Source: Sphingobacteriales bacterium
GTDB lineage: Bacteria; Bacteroidota; Bacteroidia; Chitinophagales; Chitinophagaceae
NCBI GenBank assembly: GCA_004144175.1
Contig: SEFT01000018.1
Span: 18,446-82,445, forward strand
Reading direction: 5' to 3'
DNA: 64,000 nucleotides
The notes under the pieces were generated by a model. The model saw nothing but the letters and a program-made list of their open reading frames with translations, ran no database searches and had not been told where the DNA came from. Shown here in pieces: positions 53,715 through 61,763 of this stretch (the first letter of the stretch is position 1; each line of letters begins with the position of its first letter). The translations under genes and the position numbers were made by a program.

Positions 53715-53748
53715 TGCAATAAGCCGGTTGTAAGATCGGCTTATTGCA
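53715..53748 (+). terminator. Terminator of the NRPS-GNAT operon
   Basis: A 12-bp stem TGCAATAAGCCG (53715-53726) and CGGCTTATTGCA (53737-53748) with a 10-base loop lies 21 bp after the GNAT stop. It lacks a long U tail. Confidence 0.75.
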
Positions 53749-53838
53749 CTTTAATGACTGTGAATGCCTTGCCTGTAGCGGATATGCTGTATTGTAATTA
53801 TACGATTATTTGAACGTAATAAAATAACGTGAATGTCG

Positions 53839-53846
53839 TAGCTTTG
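53839..53846 (+). promoter_or_regulatory. Candidate -7 promoter box for tig
   Basis: TAGCTTTG matches TAnnTTTG and lies about 70 bp before the tig ATG. TTTG at 53809-53812 is the closest upstream box, but the spacing (26 bp) is larger than usual. Confidence 0.35.
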
Positions 53847-53855
53847 CTCCTCAAT

Positions 53856-53888
53856 CAAAAAACCGCCGGTCATGAGATCGGCTTTTTT
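53856..53888 (+). terminator. Terminator-like hairpin in the tig leader
   Basis: A6 with CCGCCG or GCCG pairs to CGGC with T7 (53879-53889), forming a short stem (GCCG/CGGC core extended by A/T pairs) and T-run 27 bp before the tig ATG. It may end transcripts coming from the left or act as an attenuator within the tig leader. Confidence 0.5.
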
Positions 53889-53915
53889 TAAACATTTAAA
53901 ACTGCTTTTCAACAC

Positions 53916-55295
53916 ATGGCTACGGTAACACGTGAGAATATCGGCAACCTGCACGATAAGATAACCGTAAAACTTACGAAAGAGGATTACATGCCTACTT
54001 TCGAAAAATCGCTCAAGCAATATGCTAAGAATATAAATGTACCGGGCTTCAGAAAAGGTATGGTGCCTTCTGGTATGGTTCGCAAAATGTACGGTCAGTC
54101 TATCTTTGGCGACGAAGTACTGCGCACTGCCGGCACTAAGCTGGAAGAATATCTGAAGAACGAAAAGGTAGCCATCTTTGCACAGCCAATGGTAATGCGC
54201 AATGAGCAGCCTTTGAGCCTGGATATGAATGCGCCTTCGGAAGTAGATTTTTCTTTCGAAATAGGTGTAAAGCCTGATTTCGAGATCACTCCGCTCACGA
54301 ACAAAACTACCCTGAACCGCTACAAAGTAAATGTATCGGACAAACTGGTAGAAGACGAAATCGAGCGCATCAAGCGTCGCTTTGGTAATGCTGAAGAGCA
54401 GGAGGCCGTTACCGATAAGGACAGCATCATCTATACTAAATACGAAGCTTGCGACGAGAACGGCAATGTATTGCCTGAGTCGCAAATGGTAGAAGATACC
54501 GCACTGCTGGAGAAGATGCCTGCAAAACTACAGGAAATGCTTACCGGTAAGAAAGCGGAAGATACATTGGTGTTCCGCCCTGCTGATGTATGCACTGAAG
54601 AAGAGCTGGCAAGCTTCCTGAAAGACCCGCTGAAACAAGGCGCTGAAGCTGCTGACCAAAACTACAAGCTGACACTTACTAAAGTATCGAAACTGGTGCC
54701 TCGTGAGTTGGGTCTGGAGCTGTACGCACAGGTTTTCCCTAACGACGATATAGCTGACGAAGATGCTTTTAAAACGCGCCTGCGCGAAGAACTGGGCCGT
54801 GAGTACGACCGCATAAGCCGTGAGCGCCTGCAAAATGAAATGTATGAGCTGCTGGTACACCAGACACCTATCCAACTGCCGGTTGACTTCCTGAAGCGCT
54901 GGTTGAAAGAAGGTGGTGAAAAACCAAAGACAGAAGCAGAAGTAGAAAGAGAATTCAGCGGTTTCGATCATCAGCTCCGCTGGACGCTGATATCTGATAA
55001 ACTGATAGCCGACAATGGTGTTTCTATAAGCCGCGACGAAGTTATCAATGATGTAAAAGGCCGTGTGCTTGCATATTTCGGTATGACTACCGATGATGAC
55101 GCACCATGGATGGATAGCTATATGGCTAAGGTGATAAAAGATGATAAAACAATGGACGAAACATACCGTCGCCTGCTGTTCGATCGTCTGTTCACTACAC
55201 TAGAGCAGAAATTTGATATACAGGAGAAAGAAATAGGCGAAGAAGAATTCTTCAAGCTGCCTGATCCGCATGCTGCTTATCATCACCATCACTAG
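53916..55295 (+). CDS. tig: Trigger factor
   Basis: Trigger factor is the ribosome-bound chaperone with peptidyl-prolyl isomerase activity. The 459-residue protein has the ribosome-binding signature GFRKGMVP (residues 44-51) in its N-terminal domain. The PPIase domain is divergent, as in other members of this phylum, and the C-terminal helical arms follow. The product ends in four consecutive histidines (AAYHHHH), an odd but apparently natural tail. It is monocistronic by spacing and has a terminator on each side. Confidence 0.93.
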   Translation: MATVTRENIGNLHDKITVKLTKEDYMPTFEKSLKQYAKNINVPGFRKGMVPSGMVRKMYGQSIFGDEVLRTAGTKLEEYLKNEKVAIFAQPMVMRNEQPLSLDMNAPSEVDFSFEIGVKPDFEITPLTNKTTLNRYKVNVSDKLVEDEIERIKRRFGNAEEQEAVTDKDSIIYTKYEACDENGNVLPESQMVEDTALLEKMPAKLQEMLTGKKAEDTLVFRPADVCTEEELASFLKDPLKQGAEAADQNYKLTLTKVSKLVPRELGLELYAQVFPNDDIADEDAFKTRLREELGREYDRISRERLQNEMYELLVHQTPIQLPVDFLKRWLKEGGEKPKTEAEVEREFSGFDHQLRWTLISDKLIADNGVSISRDEVINDVKGRVLAYFGMTTDDDAPWMDSYMAKVIKDDKTMDETYRRLLFDRLFTTLEQKFDIQEKEIGEEEFFKLPDPHAAYHHHH

Positions 55296-55317
55296 TAGAT
55301 AATAATGTACATCATAG

Positions 55318-55346
55318 CAAATGCCATCCACATAGGATGGCATTTG
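55318..55346 (+). terminator. Terminator of tig
   Basis: A 12-bp perfect stem CAAATGCCATCC (55318-55329) and GGATGGCATTTG (55335-55346) with a 5-base loop lies 22 bp after the tig stop, with TGTTTTGG after it. Confidence 0.85.
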
Positions 55347-55362
55347 TGTTTTGGCGCAAATG

Positions 55363-55385
55363 AAAAAAGCCTGCTAAAGCAGGCT
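55363..55385 (-). terminator. Terminator of the downstream minus-strand gene
   Basis: The 7-bp stem AGCCTGC (55368-55374) and GCAGGCT (55379-55385) is followed on the minus strand by T6. It lies 41 bp past the stop of the minus-strand gene at 55427, supporting that gene as real. Confidence 0.8.
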
Positions 55386-55426
55386 CTTACTGATGCACAT
55401 GTCATGCATCACCTCTGTATATCTTT

Positions 55427-55687
55427 TTAAAGTAAGCTTAGTTGTTTCAGTACACACTGGACGAACAGCAGCCTGTTTCGCGGATTGCTGATCATTGCTG
55501 CGCAAGATAATATGGCCTGCTGTATATCCGGGTCGCTTTTTACGGATGGGTACTGTGTCTTTATTTTTCTCATGAGAAAGGATACTTCCCACGGGTCTTC
55601 CGGCTGGAATTCGGTAGCATTTTTTCCGTGTAAGGTTTTATATGCTTCATATTCCGACCAGTCTTTAAGAATTATTTTCCAAGGCAT
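55427..55687 (-). CDS. Hypothetical small protein
   Basis: The 86-residue protein (start MPWKIILKDWSEYEAYK, end VQCVLKQLSLL) is cytoplasmic by composition, with a Trp-rich N-terminus and a helical C-terminus. A terminator on its own strand follows. A second, shorter frame overlaps on the same strand but has no coding character. I do not recognise the family. Confidence 0.6.
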   Translation of the reverse strand: MPWKIILKDWSEYEAYKTLHGKNATEFQPEDPWEVSFLMRKIKTQYPSVKSDPDIQQAILSCAAMISNPRNRLLFVQCVLKQLSLL

Positions 55688-55762
55688 GTCAGTACTTGAG
55701 GATGTAAACCTAGGACAATCACAAGTCTTAAAACACCGTTTTTTAACGGTACGGGCGAAAAA

Positions 55763-56287
55763 TTATAGTTTGACCTTCTTGTAATGGAAAACATCAGACA
55801 TAGTCTTTCCATTTTCTATGCCCTCTATTCTTGCATCGATTGTGGTGTCAGATAGCCTTCGGTATATGATCCGCTGAGGGTAGTCGTGCATGGGGTTCTC
55901 GAAGCTGGCCATAGTGTCCGATACAAATAGCGCTTTAAACTTTATCTCCTGCCCGTTATTTTGGTTACTTACAGTTGGCATATACCAGAGCGAATCATTT
56001 TCCAGCACCAGTCGTATTTGCTCCGTCATTACAGTATCACCTTGTTTGTTTACTACGCCAGAGCTCCCCAACATTAGCGTATCAGCGGCTACTGTCCACA
56101 CTTCCGTTATAGCAGCTTCGCCATATTGCATGATCCACGAGCCTTCCAGCCACCACAAATCGCGCAATTTACCTTTGGCTATGCTTTTAACATTTTTTTT
56201 GTGATGGCTGGCTGGACCATTATCATCACCTGAATTACAGCTTAATACTGTCAAAACAATTATCGCAGATATTAAAAAGCGGTACAT
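55763..56287 (-). CDS. DUF6265-like lipoprotein
   Basis: The product of about 174 residues has a lipoprotein signal (lipobox VLSC). The domain has the pattern WWLEGSWIMQYGEAAITEVW, then EQIRLVLENDSLWYMP, and ends FENPMHDYPQRIIYRRL, DTTIDARIEGIENGK. This is the DUF6265-like lipocalin-fold family. The start was taken as ATG 56287; the frame extends to a TTG at 56296. The function is unknown; such proteins may bind small ligands. Confidence 0.75.
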   Translation of the reverse strand: MYRFLISAIIVLTVLSCNSGDDNGPASHHKKNVKSIAKGKLRDLWWLEGSWIMQYGEAAITEVWTVAADTLMLGSSGVVNKQGDTVMTEQIRLVLENDSLWYMPTVSNQNNGQEIKFKALFVSDTMASFENPMHDYPQRIIYRRLSDTTIDARIEGIENGKTMSDVFHYKKVKL

Positions 56288-56708
56288 ACGCACCAAAATA
56301 GAAAATATATTTGGCTAAAAGGTACAGTTTTTACTTTCTATTACTCGAGAACGGATTTGTGATAGAGAAGTGATAGAAGGATTTTAGAAGGGATAAGGTT
56401 AATGAGAATTTGAAAACAAAAGAAGTTGATAAGCGGATGAATCGGAATAGCACAATGATAGGATTTAGATTTAGTGTGTAAGAAAAGTGTTTAGCTATTG
56501 GATGTGCGAACCTGCTACTGGTAAAATCCAGACAGGATTCATGAAGAGAAAGAACATGTGCATTTAGATTAGATTCATCCCTATCACAAAACAGCCACCA
56601 GTTTTACTGATGGCTGTTTTTTTATAACACGTTGCCAAAGCAGACCCTTGCGCTGGCACAGATGTTTTGGCTTTATATGTTGCAGGGGTATAATCCCCGG
56701 CTTTCGCT
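56288..56708. other. 421-bp gene-free region with a plus-directed terminator
   Basis: No open frame longer than a few dozen codons with coding character is seen. The region is A/G-rich on the plus strand from 56340 to 56480. A strong terminator lies near its right end (see the next entry). It may hold a small RNA of 200-300 nt on the plus strand. Confidence 0.45.
56588..56625 (+). terminator. Plus-directed terminator with no gene ahead of it
   Basis: A 10-bp perfect stem AAAACAGCCA (56588-56597) and TGGCTGTTTT (56611-56620) has a small inner CAG/CTG pairing and is followed by further T. On the plus strand the nearest upstream plus-strand gene is tig, which already has its own terminator. Confidence 0.75.
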
Positions 56709-56972
56709 ATGAATATAAACGACCTGATAGAAAAGACGCGCAACATCATGAAGACCCACTATGAGGGTATGGTAAAGGTAAACATGGGTAGCAGCGATCC
56801 CGAAATAAGGAAGGAGGATCTCTGCCAGCAGCTTGACGCTCTGACACCTGAAGAACGCATTGAAAACATGCGCCCCCTTTACAATGCGCTCGAAGAAAAA
56901 GGCTATGCAAAGCTCATTACCAATGATACCATCACGTTTACCAAAGAGTTTGTAGGCGCACGCGAGCAGTAG
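56709..56972 (+). CDS. Hypothetical small protein
   Basis: The 87-residue cytoplasmic protein (start MNINDLIEKTRNIMKTHYEG) is helical with a central DPEIRKEDLCQQLDALTPEERIENM segment. It reads directly end to end into the convergent adenosyltransferase gene: its stop is at 56972 and the other stop begins at 56973. I do not recognise the family. Confidence 0.6.
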   Translation: MNINDLIEKTRNIMKTHYEGMVKVNMGSSDPEIRKEDLCQQLDALTPEERIENMRPLYNALEEKGYAKLITNDTITFTKEFVGAREQ

Positions 56973-57533
56973 TTATATTCTTGCGCGCCATGGCAGGTCC
57001 TCTACGCCATTGATATGGCCAATATAACGCGCCAGTACAAATAAGAAATCCGACAAGCGGTTGAGGTACTTTACGATCAGGTCTGGTATCTGTTCTTCCT
57101 GCTCCTGCATCCCCACGCACAGGCGCTCTGCCCTGCGGCATACACAGCGGGCCACATGGCAGGTAGAAGCAGCCAGTTGACCACCCGGTAGTATAAACGA
57201 ACGCATTTCGGGCAATACCGCATTCATTTCATCAATGCGTTCTTCCAGCCAGGTTACATCTGTATCATGCACGTCGGGCAGCTTCATTTTTACTTCTTTG
57301 TCGGGGTTGGTCGCCAGTACTGAGCCCACTGTAAAAAGCCTGTCCTGCACCTCGCGTAGCCATTCGCTTATTGTAGTATTTTGCGCCAGGTCGTTCACCA
57401 TACCCATGTAAGAGTTGAGTTCATCGATAGTGCCGTAGCTCTCAATGCGTATGTGGCTCTTAGGTACTCGTACGCCGCCTATCAGGCTGGTGCTTCCTTT
57501 ATCGCCGGTCTTAGTGTATATTTTGAAGGCCAT
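56973..57533 (-). CDS. PduO-type cob(I)alamin adenosyltransferase
   Basis: This enzyme makes adenosylcobalamin from ATP and cob(I)alamin. The 186-residue protein has the N-terminal ATP-binding motif YTKTGDKGSTSL (residues 5-16) and the conserved ESYGTIDELNSYMG segment, followed by the FILPGGQLAASTCHVAR-type and CRRAER motifs. It is the trimeric PduO/MMAB type, not CobA/BtuR. It may serve methylmalonyl-CoA mutase or ribonucleotide reductase elsewhere in the genome. No corrinoid synthesis genes are nearby. Confidence 0.95.
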   Translation of the reverse strand: MAFKIYTKTGDKGSTSLIGGVRVPKSHIRIESYGTIDELNSYMGMVNDLAQNTTISEWLREVQDRLFTVGSVLATNPDKEVKMKLPDVHDTDVTWLEERIDEMNAVLPEMRSFILPGGQLAASTCHVARCVCRRAERLCVGMQEQEEQIPDLIVKYLNRLSDFLFVLARYIGHINGVEDLPWRARI

Positions 57534-57667
57534 TCTTTATAATTTGAATATTTGAAAGTGTGCAAATTTGAGAATGCACATCAGGGCAAATTAAGAATGA
57601 AATATCGAATAATTGATTGAATACACTAAAAGGAAGACCATTTTCAAATTTTCAAATCAACTCATTT

Positions 57668-58351
57668 TCAAATTAACCGGTCGCTTTCCACCACACCATC
57701 CCTTACCCGTATCACTCTTTTGGTAAAGTTGGCGATATCTTCCTCGTGGGTTACCAGCACTACTGTGTTACCCTGCTCGTGTATTTTACTGAACAGGTCC
57801 ATGATCTCTATGGATGTCTTCGTATCGAGGTTACCGGTAGGTTCATCGGCCAGTATAATGGATGGATTATTGATAAGTGCCCTCGCAATGGCTACGCGTT
57901 GGCTTTGCCCTCCCGATATTTCATTTGGTTTGTGATGCGCTCTTTCACCCAGGCCTACTTTATCCAGCATAGCCCTTGCGCGTTCTTCACGCTCTTTTTT
58001 GCCTACACCCGCATATATGAGCGGCAGCGCCACATTTTCCCAGGCGGTAAGCCTCGGCAGCAGGTTGAACTGCTGAAACACAAAACCGATCTCGATATTT
58101 CGTATCCCCGCCAGTTCGTCGCTGGCCATGCGGCTTACGTCTTTGCCATTCAGCACATAAGTTCCCGAAGTAGGCCTGTCCAGGCAGCCGATGATATTCA
58201 TAAGGGTAGATTTGCCCGAGCCGGAAGGCCCCATAAGGGCAGCATATTCATTAATGCCGATGGCCAGGTTGATGCCTTTGAGCACGGGCAATTCCTGCTT
58301 GCCCATTATGTAGCTCTTCTTAATATCGGTGAGGCTTATTACTTCTTTCAT
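57668..58351 (-). CDS. ABC transporter ATP-binding protein (LolD/MacB-like)
   Basis: The 227-residue ATPase has Walker [10 protein letters not shown] (41-49), signature SGGQS (146-150), Walker B IILADE (165-170) and the GNLD D-loop. The N-terminus and [10 protein letters not shown] segment resemble the LolD/MacB/FtsE group, whose partners are membrane proteins that extract lipoproteins or export substrates. No permease gene is adjacent, so the partner and substrate are unknown. It reads divergently from ispE, with a 78-bp gap. Confidence 0.93.
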   Translation of the reverse strand: MKEVISLTDIKKSYIMGKQELPVLKGINLAIGINEYAALMGPSGSGKSTLMNIIGCLDRPTSGTYVLNGKDVSRMASDELAGIRNIEIGFVFQQFNLLPRLTAWENVALPLIYAGVGKKEREERARAMLDKVGLGERAHHKPNEISGGQSQRVAIARALINNPSIILADEPTGNLDTKTSIEIMDLFSKIHEQGNTVVLVTHEEDIANFTKRVIRVRDGVVESDRLI

Positions 58352-58429
58352 CGGTAGTGTGCAGGAAAAATCTAAGGTTTCAAAAATACAGATAATTTTA
58401 CGCGAACATTTCGGTAATTCACTGCTACT

Positions 58430-59245
58430 ATGGTAAGCTTCCCCAATTGTAAGATCAACTTAGGCCTGTATATAACCAATAAGCGGGATGATTCCTACCA
58501 CAACCTGGAAACGGTATTTTACCCGATACCGTTGCGTGATGTACTGGAAGTAGTACCTGCTAAGTCTTCGGAACCCGAGCTTCATATAAGTGGCAAAGCT
58601 GTAGCCGGCAATAAAGAAGATAACCTGGTGTGGCGTGCGTATAAGTTGATGCAGAAGACATTTGGCGAGCGGATGCCATTGCTTGATATATACCTGCATA
58701 AATCGCTGCCGATGGGTGCAGGACTTGGCGGCGGTTCTTCGGACGGCGCTTTTATGCTCCGATTACTCAACGAATATTGCAAACTGTCATTGAGCGAAGA
58801 ACAACTGGCAGCATATGCCTTGCAGCTGGGCAGCGATTGTCCTTTTTTTATATACAACACTCCTCAATTTGCCGAGGGTAGAGGGGAGCAGATGGAACCT
58901 GTTGCGATCGACCTTTCGGGATTTAGTATTCAAATCATCTGTCCGCAGGTGCATATATCTACTGCTAAGGCCTTTGCAATGATAAAACCTCAAAAGGCAT
59001 CTTACAATTTGCGTGAGCTCGCGAACTTACCGGTAGTAGAATGGAGAGACCAGATTAGCAACGATTTCGAAGCGGCTGTTTTTTCGCAGCATCCACAGCT
59101 GGCCGATATAAAACAACAACTCTATAATCAAGGGGCGATCTATGCGTCCATGAGCGGTAGCGGTAGCGCAATATACGGGCTGTTTTCTAAAGGGCATCAA
59201 GCGACTATCCAGTCTGATACTGCATTTGAGCGTTTTTACGTCTAA
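58430..59245 (+). CDS. ispE: 4-diphosphocytidyl-2-C-methyl-D-erythritol kinase
   Basis: IspE phosphorylates CDP-methylerythritol in the MEP pathway to isoprenoids, in the cytoplasm. The 271-residue GHMP kinase has the substrate segment [12 protein letters not shown] at the N-terminus, the ATP-binding loop [13 protein letters not shown] (94-106) and the third motif [18 protein letters not shown] near the C-terminus. It is monocistronic by spacing. Confidence 0.96.
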   Translation: MVSFPNCKINLGLYITNKRDDSYHNLETVFYPIPLRDVLEVVPAKSSEPELHISGKAVAGNKEDNLVWRAYKLMQKTFGERMPLLDIYLHKSLPMGAGLGGGSSDGAFMLRLLNEYCKLSLSEEQLAAYALQLGSDCPFFIYNTPQFAEGRGEQMEPVAIDLSGFSIQIICPQVHISTAKAFAMIKPQKASYNLRELANLPVVEWRDQISNDFEAAVFSQHPQLADIKQQLYNQGAIYASMSGSGSAIYGLFSKGHQATIQSDTAFERFYV

Positions 59246-59423
59246 TGCTTAGACCGGAAAATCAGGTTGTAAACTGTCAATTAGTGTAAAATAATACGGC
59301 TCCTATTCCGTCTAATCGTTTCGGCTCAACGGCTGTTAAATAATTGAAAATGAGCTATTAGCGATTATCCTTGGCATAACTCTTTATATATCAATGAGAG
59401 AAAGGGATAAACGAAATAGTAAA

Positions 59424-59429
59424 AAGGAG
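59424..59429 (+). promoter_or_regulatory. Strong Shine-Dalgarno sequence, unusual here
   Basis: AAGGAG lies five bases before the ATG at 59435, a textbook ribosome binding site. Other genes in the window show only A/T-rich sequence before their starts, as usual for this phylum. Confidence 0.7.
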
Positions 59430-59434
59430 ACTTT

Positions 59435-59809
59435 ATGACACCGAAAACGAGGATATTGATATTTGATGATGATAGGGATAGCGTGACAATATATTCTAAA
59501 GTTTTGGACCGCAAAGGCTATGAAGTTGTCACGAGGGCACATTGCCTGGACTGTCTCGAGGTAGTAGGCTTCTTTCATCCGGACGTAATATTTATGGACC
59601 ACAATATGCCTGGCAAATGTGGGCTGGAAGCAGTAGCATCGCTCAAAAGCCACGCAGAATTTAGAAGTATACCGATTGTATATTTTTCATCTAGTGCAGA
59701 GCTCGAACGACTGGCCCGAAAAGCTGGTGCAGACGCCTACCTGCAAAAGCCTTGTACGATGACAACGTTTGAGAAAGCGATACAAACGGCAATTTCGATT
59801 AGCCATTAA
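59435..59809 (+). CDS. CheY-like single-domain response regulator
   Basis: The 124-residue receiver domain has no output domain. Phospho-acceptor Asp55 is in VIFMDHNMPG, the acidic pocket is D11/D12 and the conserved Lys105 is in YLQKPC. Such proteins pass phosphate in relays or act by binding partners. It lies just upstream of a histidine kinase and a receiver-kinase hybrid, so a shared relay is plausible. A strong ribosome binding site precedes it, and a terminator follows. Confidence 0.9.
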   Translation: MTPKTRILIFDDDRDSVTIYSKVLDRKGYEVVTRAHCLDCLEVVGFFHPDVIFMDHNMPGKCGLEAVASLKSHAEFRSIPIVYFSSSAELERLARKAGADAYLQKPCTMTTFEKAIQTAISISH

Positions 59810-59836
59810 TAAGAATTGTTAGTAATTCCGACAGCA

Positions 59837-59868
59837 AAGGCTTCCTTGATCATTCAGGGAAGCTTTAT
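59837..59868 (+). terminator. Terminator of the CheY-like gene
   Basis: A 10-bp stem GCTTCCTTGA (59840-59849) and TCAGGGAAGC (59854-59863), with one G-U pair and a TCAT loop, is followed by TTTATTATTT. Confidence 0.75.
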
Positions 59869-59933
59869 TATTTACATTTGTCTTAGAAAGCTATTAGATA
59901 CTAGCCGTTCATTATTAGGCAGTGAAGCGATAT

Positions 59934-60257
59934 CTAGCAGCTGGCCGAAAAATCACCACAGAATCTTTTGACAACTGTCATCAATACTTTTTTGAAGTAC
60001 AGGTCAGTGCAGTCAACAGTTACATACGAATGTAGCTGATTCTCTACTTCGGTTCCGCTAAAGATTACGGTAGCATCAATTCCTACCTTCTCCAGATGTT
60101 TTAATGTGTGCTCAAGGGCACTAAGCTGAGTAAGAAAGTATTGTTGCAGTTCGGGAGTTGTAACTCTTGATCCGTCTGAAATGACATTTATATATTCAAG
60201 ATATTCAAAACGGTAGGCAGAGCCGGGCTCGTTATAGGATGTTTTAGTCTCTCTCAT
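59934..60257 (-). CDS. Hypothetical protein within the signalling cluster
   Basis: The 107-residue protein (start MRETKTSYNEPGS) has a middle helical stretch PELQQYFLTQLSALEHTLKHLE and a beta-rich remainder with two cysteines near the end (RFCGDFSASC). ATG 60257 was chosen; the longer frame starts at TTG 60275. It is divergent from the kinase gene. I do not recognise the family. Confidence 0.55.
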   Translation of the reverse strand: MRETKTSYNEPGSAYRFEYLEYINVISDGSRVTTPELQQYFLTQLSALEHTLKHLEKVGIDATVIFSGTEVENQLHSYVTVDCTDLYFKKVLMTVVKRFCGDFSASC

Positions 60258-60496
60258 AATTCGCTCTTTTCCCAAAAATGTAGTTGAGTTTGCTTCTTTT
60301 AAAATTGCCTACATATATCAATCAGTAGGCTGGTTCAGAGTTATCAGTTTGTATAAGTCTGTTTAAAAATAATGCCATACTCTGCATTATATCGCCATCA
60401 CCATTAGTGTTAGCCTGACATTTATATAAATGATTGACAATTAAGTAACTATTCATTAACTTTACATTAACGTCAATAGGATATTTTCGAAAAGCA

Positions 60497-61714
60497 ATGT
60501 TGGAAGAGAGTAGTTTAATGGAGCAGAAACTGAGAGGTATGCTGCAATATGCACCAGTGGCATTGATCGAGATCAGCATGCATGGCGAAGTGCTGGAGAA
60601 AAACCTGAAAGCAGAAGACTGGATGAAATATCTGGAGCCAGCTATAGGTCTTCAAGCATTAAACATTTTTCCTGCTTTGGAATGGATACGGCCACAACTA
60701 TCTCAGCAAATAACACAATTCGCAAAAAAGATAGGTGTTGTATTTAGCGACATGTTCATCTTAAGTCCTGATGGTACTTCAGAGCGCTATTTCAACATTA
60801 CTGCGCACAAACAGTTTGATGGAACCTTCATGGTTACCATCGATGATATCACTGAGCGTCAGCAGAGGGAAAAGGCGGTGCGGCAGGCTGAGTTGGAGAT
60901 TGCAGTAGAACAGGGCAAATATGAAATAGCAGCTGACGTGTTGCACGATATAGGCAATGCAATCGTCGGCTTTGGTTCATACCTTACGCGAATAAAGCGG
61001 ATGCAGGACCAGCATACACTTGATAACCTACAAAAACTAGCCGGCTTTTTTGAAGCGCAGCAGGCGGCATTCGCAACTACCTTGGGTGATGCAAAGGCTA
61101 AAGCGGTCACCGATATGTTGAAAGGGATATTGAGAAGTCAGCAAGAGAAGGACAGCGAGATAGCCAATGCCGTACAGGAACAGCTGAACATCATAAGCCA
61201 TGTGCAGGAAATACTCAATATACAGCGGCAGTATGTTTCGGGCCACGAGTCGCATGAGCGTAAGCCGGTAAATCTGCGGAGTATTATTAATGACAGCGTA
61301 TCGATGTTATATGCTACCTGTCAGAAGCGCGGCATCATGATTTCGCTTTCTATCACCGCCAATGATCCCATTATAAAAGGTGACCGGACCAAGCTGATGC
61401 AGGTATTGCTGAACGTGATGAAGAACAGTATGGAAGCCATTGCGCACGATGCCAGAGAAAAAACAATAGAAATAGAACTGGCGCAAACAATGGAACATGC
61501 GTTGGTGTTAAAGATAACAGATACTGGCACTGGCTTCGACGAAGCAACCGGCAACAATATGTTCAAGAGAGGTTTTACAACCAAGTCATCAGGGACAGGG
61601 CTTGGCCTGTACAACTGCAAAACAATAATCGAAAGCCACGCCGGCACTATTCGCATCGATAGCGAAGGGCCGGGTAGCGGCGCCCGCACCACCATCGAAT
61701 TCAGACCGGCGTAA
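60497..61714 (+). CDS. Sensor histidine kinase with HDIGN-type H-box
   Basis: The 405-residue kinase has an N-terminal PAS-like domain (about residues 12-120, ending DDITERQQRE), a dimerisation domain whose phospho-acceptor region reads ADVLHDIGNAI with His150, and a C-terminal ATPase domain with the N-box (LNVMKNSMEAI), DTGTGFDEA and GTGLGL motifs. There is no transmembrane segment, so it is cytoplasmic and senses an internal signal or a partner. The hybrid kinase follows after 49 bp in the same direction, probably in one operon. Confidence 0.92.
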   Translation: MLEESSLMEQKLRGMLQYAPVALIEISMHGEVLEKNLKAEDWMKYLEPAIGLQALNIFPALEWIRPQLSQQITQFAKKIGVVFSDMFILSPDGTSERYFNITAHKQFDGTFMVTIDDITERQQREKAVRQAELEIAVEQGKYEIAADVLHDIGNAIVGFGSYLTRIKRMQDQHTLDNLQKLAGFFEAQQAAFATTLGDAKAKAVTDMLKGILRSQQEKDSEIANAVQEQLNIISHVQEILNIQRQYVSGHESHERKPVNLRSIINDSVSMLYATCQKRGIMISLSITANDPIIKGDRTKLMQVLLNVMKNSMEAIAHDAREKTIEIELAQTMEHALVLKITDTGTGFDEATGNNMFKRGFTTKSSGTGLGLYNCKTIIESHAGTIRIDSEGPGSGARTTIEFRPA

Positions 61715-61763
61715 GACTGGTCTTGAAACGCATTTTAGGGGTAATAAAAATAACAATGAGCAT

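Noticed and set aside
49673..53720. tRNA-Leu as integration site of an island carrying the NRPS
   Set aside because: No second copy of the tRNA 3' end is seen on the far side of the NRPS-GNAT operon, and there is no integrase gene.
53751..54485. Minus-strand open frame opposite tig
   Set aside because: It is antisense to trigger factor with no domain and an implausible composition.
60322..60579. Minus-strand frame over the start of the kinase gene
   Set aside because: It overlaps the kinase N-terminus and has no domain.
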